Below, one piece after another: positions 7,522 through 13,299 of a stretch of 15,264 nucleotides of DNA (position 1 is its first letter; every line of letters begins with the position of its first letter). Origin of the DNA: WHSM01 sp050701635 (GTDB taxonomy: Bacteria > Actinomycetota > Actinomycetes > Mycobacteriales > Micromonosporaceae); assembly GCA_050701635.1 (NCBI GenBank), contig JBOGDF010000106.1, positions 1 to 15,264 on the forward strand, read 5' to 3'. The position numbers and the translations under genes were made by a program. The notes below the pieces were generated by a model. The model did no database searches and had not been told where the DNA came from. It saw nothing but the letters and a program-made list of their open reading frames with translations.

Positions 7522-8361
7522 CTACCAGCAGGTGGGCCGGAATCCCGGGTCGGCGGGGCCGGAGCGGGCCAGTGCGTTCAGGATCCAGCGCAGCGTCGGC
7601 TTGTCGAACGCCAGCCCGATGTGCTCCACCAGGTCGTACCGGCAGGTGTCCTGGATCCGTACGTTGGTCACCAGCGCCGGGTCCCCGGTGAGGAAGGCGC
7701 TGGTGTGCGGGGTGACCAGCTCGTCGTACCGGGTGGTGATGTTGGTGTAGCGCACCCCGGGCACGGTGTCGCCGCCGCTGTTGAGCGCGGTCAGGAAGTC
7801 CGAGCCGATGGCGAACTGCGGGCAGGCGTGGCAGATCACGCCGACCGGCACCGCGAAGACATTGCTGGTGCCGTGGTTGGGCGCGCCCATGCTGATCAGC
7901 TCGTCGACGTACGCCGCGCCGCCCAGGTTCTTCAGGTAGTAGCGCGGCATCAGCCCGCCCTGGCTGTGCCCGACGATGTCGACCTTGGCGGCGCCGGTGG
8001 CTGCCAGTACGCCGCGTACGAAGGTGGCCAGCTGCGGCGCGGACTCCTCCATCCGCCGCAGCCCGCGGTTGCCGTAGTTGAGCGCGTAGACGCAGTAGCC
8101 CCGTGCCGCGATCTTCGGCGCGAAGTTGAACCAGTTCTCGGTGCCGGTCGCCGACGTGCCGTGCACCAGCACCACCGGGTACGGGTGCGCCGCGCTCGGC
8201 TGGCAGCTCCAGTTGTTGCCGTCCGGGATCCACGCCTGCAACGCCTTCGCGTCGCCGATCGGGTCGGCCGCGTACGCCGCGCTGCCACCCAGCAACAGCA
8301 CTGCGGCGGTCACCACACCGGTGACCGCTGCGGCGAACAGCTTTCGCGCTCGTACCGCCAT
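7522..8361 (-). CDS. Secreted alpha/beta-hydrolase, lipase/esterase (lipase class 2-like)
   Basis: A 279-residue exported hydrolase acting on ester substrates outside the cell. The signal peptide has a basic start (MAVRARK), a hydrophobic core to about residue 25 and likely cleavage after AYA at 31. The oxyanion-hole region is VVLVHGTSATG (63-73). The nucleophile elbow is GHSQG with Ser133; Asp213 (TRYDELVTP) and His247 (EHIGL) complete a likely triad. This matches Streptomyces EstA/LipA-like lipases. After cleavage six cysteines remain (53, 90, 177, 180, 240, 278), enough for three disulfides. The ATG at 8361 is preferred to the TTG one codon upstream because GGGGAGG lies 5 nt before the ATG but only 2 nt before the TTG. 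It has its own promoter, so it is probably monocistronic. Confidence 0.92.
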   Translation of the reverse strand: MAVRARKLFAAAVTGVVTAAVLLLGGSAAYAADPIGDAKALQAWIPDGNNWSCQPSAAHPYPVVLVHGTSATGTENWFNFAPKIAARGYCVYALNYGNRGLRRMEESAPQLATFVRGVLAATGAAKVDIVGHSQGGLMPRYYLKNLGGAAYVDELISMGAPNHGTSNVFAVPVGVICHACPQFAIGSDFLTALNSGGDTVPGVRYTNITTRYDELVTPHTSAFLTGDPALVTNVRIQDTCRYDLVEHIGLAFDKPTLRWILNALARSGPADPGFRPTCW

Positions 8362-8366
8362 CAAAG

Positions 8367-8373
8367 CCTCCCC
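8367..8373 (-). promoter_or_regulatory. Ribosome binding site deciding the lipase start
   Basis: GGGGAGG on the minus strand, 5 nt before ATG 8361; too close to the upstream TTG (8364) for good initiation there. Confidence 0.75.
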
Positions 8374-8424
8374 AGGCCCCAGCGTGCGGCGGGCGGGCCG
8401 CGCGCCTATTCGACGAAGGCTCTC

Positions 8425-8454
8425 ATAATGCGGCGGTTGTTACCCGGGTGTAAA
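8425..8454 (-). promoter_or_regulatory. Housekeeping-type promoter of the lipase gene
   Basis: On the minus strand TTTACA (8454-8449; consensus TTGACA) and CATTAT (8430-8425; consensus TATAAT) are separated by exactly 18 nt. The AT-rich boxes stand out in a GC-rich background. Predicted transcription start is near 8418, giving a leader of about 57 nt. Confidence 0.6.
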
Positions 8455-8457
8455 CAT

Positions 8458-8475
8458 CCGCCGGCGCGCCGGCGG
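8458..8475. promoter_or_regulatory. 18-bp perfect palindrome just upstream of the lipase -35 box
   Basis: CCGCCGGCGCGCCGGCGG is its own reverse complement over all 18 bases and sits 3 bp upstream of the proposed -35 box, where an activator or repressor dimer could bind. GC-only palindromes arise more easily at this base composition, so the regulatory role is inferred. Confidence 0.4.
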
Positions 8476-8500
8476 GAACCGCTGCCACCGGGGACACGAA

Positions 8501-8533
8501 ACGGCCGCCTCCGGGAGTGCCCGGGGCGGCCGT
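8501..8533 (-). terminator. Strong hairpin terminator after the small membrane protein gene
   Basis: ACGGCCGCC (8501-8509) pairs with GGCGGCCGT (8525-8533), and CCGGG (8511-8515) with CCCGG (8520-8524), leaving one bulged base and a 4-nt loop: 14 pairs in all. It begins 18 nt after the stop at 8552 and is followed on the minus strand by TTCGTGT. It separates this gene from the lipase promoter. Confidence 0.75.
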
Positions 8534-8551
8534 CCGTGTTGTTGACGTGCG

Positions 8552-8836
8552 CTATGCGGCGGTGTCGGATGCGTCGCCGGTCTGACCACCGCCACGGCTG
8601 GCGAGGAACGCCACGACGCCGACGCCCGCGAGCGCGAGCACGACCTGGACGATCGGCTCTTTCCAGCCGTACCCGGGGTCCTCGCCGAACATCATGGCCA
8701 GCCCCGAAGCGATCACCGCGCCGACGATGGCGAGCACCGGTGCCAGCCAGATCGCGTTGGCGAGTTTCCCGCGGAGCAGGTAACCGCCGACGCCACCGAT
8801 GACGGCGCCGATGATGACGGCGTACAGGAAGTTCAT
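8552..8836 (-). CDS. Small three-helix membrane protein (GlsB/YeaQ-like architecture)
   Basis: A 94-residue hydrophobic protein with three predicted membrane helices: about 2-19 (a glycine-rich GAVIGGVGGYLL), 29-51 (APVLAIVGAVIASGLAMM) and 62-79 (VQVVLALAGVGVVAFLA). A short Gly/Asp-rich tail follows. Size and glycine-rich first helix resemble GlsB/YeaQ/YmgE stress-response membrane proteins, but the PGxDPGG loop common in that family is absent, so the assignment is weak. Two starts are possible: ATG 8836 (GAAGAGA a few nt upstream) and GTG 8848 (98 residues, but GGAAGG only 1 nt away). I prefer the ATG. The gene stands alone, with a hairpin terminator behind it. Function is unknown. Confidence 0.72.
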   Translation of the reverse strand: MNFLYAVIIGAVIGGVGGYLLRGKLANAIWLAPVLAIVGAVIASGLAMMFGEDPGYGWKEPIVQVVLALAGVGVVAFLASRGGGQTGDASDTAA

Positions 8837-8887
8837 TGGTCTCTTCACGCCTTCCGTAGGAGGGGATGGGGGAAGTCCCCGCCGGAT

Positions 8888-8918
8888 AGGTTTGTCAGGT
8901 TTGCCGTACCCATGTCAA
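8888..8918 (-). promoter_or_regulatory. TTGACA box and AGGTTTG direct repeats upstream of the small membrane protein
   Basis: A perfect -35-like TTGACA lies at 8918-8913 (minus strand), but no good -10 box follows at 16-19 nt; TATCCG comes after 24 nt. Two direct repeats AGGTTTG (plus strand 8888-8894 and 8897-8903, 9-bp period) lie between, possibly a regulator site that compensates for the poor promoter. This is the only intergenic room for this gene's promoter. Confidence 0.35.
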
Positions 8919-8942
8919 GACCCCTCCCCGGCGCGGCGGAAA

Positions 8943-10631
8943 TTAGAATCTCGCGGGTTCCCGGTACTCGCCCCATTCGGCGCGCAGCGCGTCGCAGATC
9001 TCGCCGAGTGTCGCCTCCACCCGGGCGGCGTCCAGCATCGCCGGGATCATGTTCTCGTCGGTACGCGCCACCGCGACCAGCTTCGCGAGCGCGGCCTGCA
9101 CCGCGGCGTCGTCGCGCTCGGTACGGCGCCGCGACAGGATCCGCTTCTGCTCCAGCTCCACCTCGTGCGAGACCCGCAGGATCTCCAGCGGCTTCTCCAC
9201 GGTCTTGGTGTGTACGTTGACCCCGACGATCTTCTTGTCGCCCTTCTCGAGCGCCTGCTGGTAGACGAACGCGGCCTCGGCGATCTCCGCCATGAACCAG
9301 CCGTCCTCGATGCCGCGCAGGATGCCGGAGGTCATGGGGCCGATCTTGTGTTTTTCAGAGGCCCCCATCTCCTTGATCCGGGCGAAGATCGCCTCCGCCT
9401 CGGCCTCGATCTTGTCGGTGAGCGCCTCGACGTACCAGGAGCCGCCGAGCGGGTCGGCGACGTTGACCACGCCGGTCTCCTCCATCAGCACCTGCTGGGT
9501 ACGCAGCGCGATCTCCGCCGACTCGTCGGTGGGCAGCGCGAGCGTCTCGTCGAGCGCGTTGGTGTGCAGCGAGTTGGTCCCACCCAGCACCGCGGCGAGC
9601 GCCTCCACCGCCGTACGCACCACGTTGTTGTACGGCTGCTGCGCGGTCAGCGACACGCCCGCGGTCTGGGTGTGGAACCGCAGCCACTGTGCGCGCTCGT
9701 CGGTGGCGCCGTACACGTCGCGCAGCCAGCGGGCCCAGATCCGGCGGGCGGCGCGGAATTTCGCGATCTCCTCGAAGAAGTCCAGGTGCGAGTCGAAGAA
9801 GAAGCTCAGCCCCGGTGCGAAGTGGTTGACGTCCAGCCCGCGGGAGAGCCCGAGCTCCACGTACCCGAAACCATCAGCCAGGGTGTACGCCAGCTCCTGC
9901 GCGGCGGTGGAGCCGGCCTCCCGGATGTGGTAGCCGGAGACCGACAGCGGCTTGTAGCGCGGGATCTCGTGCGCGGTGTGTTCGATCAGGTCGCCGATCA
10001 GCCGCAGGTGCGGCTCCGGCGCGAACAGCCACTCCTTCTGGGCGATGTACTCCTTGAAGATGTCGGTCTGCAGCGTGCCGTCCAGCTTGGACAGATCGGC
10101 GCCCTGCCGCTCGGCGGCGACCAGGTACATCACGAAGATCGGCACCGCCGGCCCAGAGATCGTCATCGAGGTGGTGACGTCCTCCAGCGGGATGCCGCCG
10201 AACAGCACGTCCATGTCGGCGGCGGAGTCGATCGCGACGCCGCAGTGGCCGACCTCGCCGAGGCTCTTCAGGTCGTCGGAGTCGCGCCCCATCAGGGTCG
10301 GCATGTCGAACGCCACCGACAGCCCGCCGCCACCGGCGCCCAGGATCAGCTTGTAGCGCTCGTTGGTCTGCTGCGCGTTGCCGAACCCGGCGAACTGCCG
10401 GATGGTCCAGGTCCGTCCCCGGTAACCCGTCGGATAGAGCCCTCGGGTGTACGGGAATTCGCCCGGCCAGCCGATCCGCTCGAAACCGGGCGGCTCGTGT
10501 CCCGGCTCGGGGCCGTACACCGGGTCGACCTCGACGCCGGACAGAGTCGTGAAGTCCGCGTCTCGGGTCCGCGCGGCGTCGTACCGCTGCTGCCAGCGTT
10601 CCCGGCCGTCGGCGATCTGCTCGGCGTTCAT
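8943..10631 (-). CDS. icmA: Isobutyryl-CoA mutase large subunit
   Basis: Large, substrate-binding subunit (562 residues) of the coenzyme-B12 enzyme interconverting isobutyryl-CoA and n-butyryl-CoA, linking valine breakdown to fatty-acid and polyketide precursor supply. It is a methylmalonyl-CoA mutase N-domain barrel without the B12-binding domain, close to the 566 residues of Streptomyces IcmA. The two residues that separate the enzymes are visible: Phe80 in TIRQFAGFG (Tyr89 in methylmalonyl-CoA mutase) and Gln198 in EYIAQKEWLF (Arg207 there). His235 in VSGYHIREAG matches the catalytic His244. AGGAGGAG lies 4 nt before the ATG at 10631. The small B12-binding partner IcmB is not in this window and must be elsewhere for activity. 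Earlier in-frame starts up to 11120 would overlap the divergent exporter gene and are rejected. Confidence 0.93.
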   Translation of the reverse strand: MNAEQIADGRERWQQRYDAARTRDADFTTLSGVEVDPVYGPEPGHEPPGFERIGWPGEFPYTRGLYPTGYRGRTWTIRQFAGFGNAQQTNERYKLILGAGGGGLSVAFDMPTLMGRDSDDLKSLGEVGHCGVAIDSAADMDVLFGGIPLEDVTTSMTISGPAVPIFVMYLVAAERQGADLSKLDGTLQTDIFKEYIAQKEWLFAPEPHLRLIGDLIEHTAHEIPRYKPLSVSGYHIREAGSTAAQELAYTLADGFGYVELGLSRGLDVNHFAPGLSFFFDSHLDFFEEIAKFRAARRIWARWLRDVYGATDERAQWLRFHTQTAGVSLTAQQPYNNVVRTAVEALAAVLGGTNSLHTNALDETLALPTDESAEIALRTQQVLMEETGVVNVADPLGGSWYVEALTDKIEAEAEAIFARIKEMGASEKHKIGPMTSGILRGIEDGWFMAEIAEAAFVYQQALEKGDKKIVGVNVHTKTVEKPLEILRVSHEVELEQKRILSRRRTERDDAAVQAALAKLVAVARTDENMIPAMLDAARVEATLGEICDALRAEWGEYREPARF

Positions 10632-10664
10632 CAGGCTCCTCCTGGATCGGCGCTCCCTCCCCAG

Positions 10665-10670
10665 ATAGTA
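10665..10670 (-). promoter_or_regulatory. Candidate -10 box for the mutase gene
   Basis: TACTAT on the minus strand (10670-10665) fits TAnnAT, and predicts a leader of about 27 nt that holds the strong AGGAGGAG site. No clear -35 box is seen. The 8-bp palindrome GGACGTCC (10671-10678) abuts it directly and could be a regulator half-site pair. Confidence 0.4.
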
Positions 10671-10743
10671 GGACGTCCAAGTAAATGCTGCGTACGGAGT
10701 GTCGTCCACCACATAACCGCTGAGTTGCGCCGGGCCGTGGCCG

Positions 10744-10757
10744 TAACATGTGGCGTC
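10744..10757 (+). promoter_or_regulatory. -10 box for leaderless expression of the exporter gene
   Basis: TAACAT (10744-10749) fits the actinobacterial TAnnnT -10 motif and ends 8 nt before the GTG at 10758, so transcription would start at or next to the start codon. No Shine-Dalgarno site precedes this GTG. A TTGCGC 13 nt upstream is too close to be a -35 box. Confidence 0.5.
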
Positions 10758-11714
10758 GTGAGCACTCCTTACCGGCACCGTGGTCTCGGACTGACCCTGG
10801 CACTCACCTCGGCGGTCGCCTTCGGCGGCTCGGGGGCCTTCGCCAAGCCGCTGATCCAGGCCGGCGTCAGCCCGCTGCAGGTGACCTGGCTGCGGGTCGC
10901 CGGCGCCGCCCTGGTGCTGGTCCCACTGCTGATCCAGCACCGCGCGGTGGTCCGCCCGCACCTGAAGCTGCTGGTGACGTACGGCCTGCTGGCGATCGCC
11001 GGTTGCCAGGCGTTCTACTTCGCCGCGGTCTCCCGGATCCCGGTCGGGGTGGCGATCCTGGTGGAGTTCATGGGGCCGGTGCTGGTGCTGCTGTGGCTGA
11101 AGTTCGGGGCGCGGCGCCACGTCTCCGGGCGGGCCGCGATCGGCGTGGTGCTCGCCGTCACCGGGCTCGCGATGGTGGTCGAGGTGTGGTCCGGGATGCG
11201 CTTCGACCTGCTCGGGCTGCTGCTCGGCTTCGGCGCGGCGTGCTGCCAGGCGTTCTACTTCGTACTCGCCGACCGGGGCGAGGAGAACCCGGTCGACCCG
11301 CGCGCGGTGATCGCGTACGGGCTGCTGTTCGGCGCGCTCGGGCTGACCGTGGTCAGCCAGCCGTGGCAGATCGACTGGGCGGTGCTCGGCGCGGCGCTGC
11401 CGCTGGGCTCCGGCACCGCACCGGCCTGGTTCCTGGTGGGCTGGATCGTGCTGATCGCCACGGTGCTGGCGTACCTGACCGGGATCTCCGCCGTGCGGAA
11501 GCTGTCCGCGCAGGTCGCCGCCGCGGTGGCGTGCCTGGAGGTCGTGGTCGCCGCCGGCGTCGCCTGGCTGGCGCTGGGCGAGTCGCTGTCGCTGCTGCAG
11601 ATCGTCGGCGGCGCGGTCGTACTCGCCGGCGCCTTCATCGCCCAGACCGCCGCCGGCACCGCCTCACCCGCCGCGGAGCTGCCCGCCCCGGAGCCGGAGC
11701 CGGCCACCGTCTGA
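10758..11714 (+). CDS. EamA/RhtA-type DMT transporter
   Basis: A 318-residue inner-membrane protein of the drug/metabolite transporter superfamily with about ten predicted helices and two EamA repeats (about 11-142 and 152-298). Relatives such as RhtA export amino acids or small metabolites; the substrate here cannot be read. Typical features include GGSGAFAKPLIQAGVSP in the first helices and GVAILVEFMGPVLV in repeat one. Both repeats contain CQAFYF (83-88 and 163-168), encoded by an identical 19-nt stretch. The C-terminal tail is Pro/Glu-rich. The GTG at 10758 is chosen because the conserved helix begins soon after it and a leaderless -10 box precedes it; GTG 10737 is an alternative. It is divergent from icmA and 15 nt ahead of the K+ channel gene, probably co-transcribed. 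Confidence 0.88.
   Translation: MSTPYRHRGLGLTLALTSAVAFGGSGAFAKPLIQAGVSPLQVTWLRVAGAALVLVPLLIQHRAVVRPHLKLLVTYGLLAIAGCQAFYFAAVSRIPVGVAILVEFMGPVLVLLWLKFGARRHVSGRAAIGVVLAVTGLAMVVEVWSGMRFDLLGLLLGFGAACCQAFYFVLADRGEENPVDPRAVIAYGLLFGALGLTVVSQPWQIDWAVLGAALPLGSGTAPAWFLVGWIVLIATVLAYLTGISAVRKLSAQVAAAVACLEVVVAAGVAWLALGESLSLLQIVGGAVVLAGAFIAQTAAGTASPAAELPAPEPEPATV
11004..11262 (+). repeat. Pair of identical 19-nt stretches in the two EamA repeats
   Basis: TGCCAGGCGTTCTACTTCG occurs at 11004-11022 and 11244-11262, exactly 240 bp (80 codons) apart and in the same frame. Both encode CQAFYF at equivalent places of the two half-domains, an echo of the internal duplication or of recent gene conversion. Confidence 0.7.
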
Positions 11715-11729
11715 GACAGAATCCCCAGC

Positions 11730-12719
11730 GTGGAAACGGTACGCCGGATCCAGCGGGCTCTGCTGGCGGTCGCCCTGGTACTCGCGGTGGGCACCGTCGG
11801 GTACGTCATGCTCGGGTTCAGCCCGGTCGAGGCGCTCTACCAGACCGTCACCACCGTCGCCACCGTCGGCTTCCGCGAAGTGCACCCCCTGGGCACCGCG
11901 GGTCAGGTGTTCACGATGGCGCTCATCCTGGCCGGAGCCGGCACCATGCTCTACACCTTCGGAGTGCTCCTCGAAGCCTTGATCGAGGGGCACCTGCGGC
12001 AACACCTGAGGGAGCGCCGGATGGCACGCGACATAGCGAAGATGACCGACCACGTCATCATCTGCGGGCTGGGCCGGGTGGGCCGCGCCTGTGCGGCGTA
12101 CCTGAACTCCATCGGGCAGCAGACGGTGATCATCGATCGCGACCCGGAGCGGTTCACCGGCGTCGAGAACCCACACGTGGTCGGCGACGTCACCGATGAC
12201 AATGTGCTCAACGCCGCCGGGATCGCGCACGCCCGGGCGCTGATCGCCTCGCTCGACGCCGACGCCGACAACGTGTACGTGACGCTCTCCAGCCGGGCGC
12301 TGCGTCCCGACCTGAGGATCATCGCGCGCGCCCGTAACGACGGCTCCAAGTCCACGTTGGTACGCGCCGGAGCGAACCGGGCGGTCAACCCGCAGCTGAT
12401 CGGTGGCCGCCGGATGGCCACGTTCGCGCTGCAGCCTCACGTCGCCGAGTTTCTGGACGGCGTACTGCACGACGAGTCGCTGGACTACCGGATCGAGCAG
12501 GTCGAGATCGCGCACGATTCGCGGCTGGTCGGCCAGCATCTGCGGGACACCTCGCCGGGCGACGGAGATGGTGCCCTGCCGCTGGCCGTACGCCAGGGTG
12601 AGGACGGAGAGTTCCTCACCAACCCCTCACCGGCCACCCGGCTGGAGCCCGGGTCGATCCTGATCGTGGTGGGCACCGCCGCGCAGCTCGACGCCCTGCG
12701 CCGCCACGCCACCCCCTGA
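11730..12719 (+). CDS. Two-helix potassium channel with RCK/TrkA-N regulatory domain
   Basis: A 329-residue MthK-like protein for ligand-gated K+ flux across the cytoplasmic membrane. Helix 1 is about residues 8-30, then a pore loop with selectivity filter TVGF (45-48) followed by REVHP, and helix 2 about 57-80. The cytosolic RCK domain starts with VIICGLGRVG (Rossmann motif Gly113-x-Gly115-x-x-Gly118), with Asp136 (IIDRDP) at the ribose-binding position, so NAD(H)/ATP-type nucleotide binding is likely. A TrkA-C domain (about 248-326) ends with GSILIVVG. The filter differs from the usual TVGYGD. The GTG start is 15 nt after the exporter stop and has no clear Shine-Dalgarno site, so translation may depend on the upstream gene. 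It converges on the MarR gene with an 18-nt gap. Confidence 0.9.
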   Translation: METVRRIQRALLAVALVLAVGTVGYVMLGFSPVEALYQTVTTVATVGFREVHPLGTAGQVFTMALILAGAGTMLYTFGVLLEALIEGHLRQHLRERRMARDIAKMTDHVIICGLGRVGRACAAYLNSIGQQTVIIDRDPERFTGVENPHVVGDVTDDNVLNAAGIAHARALIASLDADADNVYVTLSSRALRPDLRIIARARNDGSKSTLVRAGANRAVNPQLIGGRRMATFALQPHVAEFLDGVLHDESLDYRIEQVEIAHDSRLVGQHLRDTSPGDGDGALPLAVRQGEDGEFLTNPSPATRLEPGSILIVVGTAAQLDALRRHATP

Positions 12720-12737
12720 CGCCGTTGCCGGTGCGGC

Positions 12738-13250
12738 TCATTCCGGGGGTACGAAGTCACCAGCGCCCAGCCGGAGTTTCCGCAGCGCGGTGAAGACCTG
12801 CTCGCACTCGTCGGTGTCGAGCCCGTCGAGCCCGAATCCGGCGGCCATCAGATCCTTGGTCGCGCGGTCCATCACGGTACGGCCCTCGCTCGTGATCGCC
12901 GCCAGCACGCCCCGGCCGTCCGCCGGGTTGGGCTTGCGCCGCACGTACCCCTGCCGGGTCAGCCGCTCCACGATGTTGGTGACGCTGGTCGGGTGCACCA
13001 TCAACCGCTCCCCGATCACCCGCATCGGCAGCTCGCCGCGCCGGCTGAACGCGAGCAGCACCAGCGCCTCGTACCGGGCGAAGGTCAGCTGGTACGGCCG
13101 GAGCAGGGCGTCGTAGCGCGCCAGCAGCAGCTGGTGCACCCGCATGATCGAGGTGGCGACCTGCATCGCGGCGCTGGGACCGAACTCGCGATCCCAGCGC
13201 TGGCCGGCCCGCTCGATCGGGTCGAACGGAAGATTCAGCGGCTTGCCCAC
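12738..13250 (-). CDS. MarR-family transcriptional regulator
   Basis: A 170-residue dimeric DNA-binding repressor of the MarR type. N-terminal dimerisation helices (about 25-60) lead to a winged helix: LPMRVIGERL, recognition helix HPTSVTNIVERLTRQGYV (86-103), and a wing with the DxR signature (Asp111, Arg113) in NPADGRGVLAAITSEG. A C-terminal helix follows. The ligand is unknown. The GTG at 13250 is preceded by TACGGT (13262-13257), a TAnnnT -10 box 6 nt upstream, and no Shine-Dalgarno site, so the transcript is probably leaderless. An inverted repeat covers both start codon and -10 box, suggesting autorepression. Target genes beyond itself cannot be seen; the neighbouring Asp23 gene runs in the same direction but lies upstream. 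Confidence 0.92.
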   Translation of the reverse strand: MGKPLNLPFDPIERAGQRWDREFGPSAAMQVATSIMRVHQLLLARYDALLRPYQLTFARYEALVLLAFSRRGELPMRVIGERLMVHPTSVTNIVERLTRQGYVRRKPNPADGRGVLAAITSEGRTVMDRATKDLMAAGFGLDGLDTDECEQVFTALRKLRLGAGDFVPPE

Positions 13251-13277
13251 ACACGCACCGTAGCCCGTGTGTGGGCA
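13244..13277. promoter_or_regulatory. Inverted repeat over the MarR start: likely autoregulatory operator
   Basis: TGCCCACACACG (13244-13255) and CGTGTGTGGGCA (13266-13277) are perfect 12-bp arms around a 10-bp spacer. The spacer contains the -10 box and the left arm contains the GTG start, so a bound MarR dimer or pair of dimers would block transcription. Alternatively it is a terminator hairpin for the Asp23 gene, whose stop is 22 nt away. Arms are seen; the role is inferred. Confidence 0.6.
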
Positions 13278-13299
13278 CCGCTCGCCGCAGCGCGTCGGG

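Noticed and set aside
8362..8364. TTG start for the lipase, one codon upstream of the ATG
   Set aside because: Spacing from GGGGAGG would be only 2 nt.
8799..10757. Plus-strand frame running into the exporter from 8799
   Set aside because: It is antisense to icmA; the transporter's helices start only after 10758.
10632..11120. N-terminal extension of the mutase frame to 11120
   Set aside because: It would overlap the divergent exporter gene; AGGAGGAG directly precedes ATG 10631 and family members start there.
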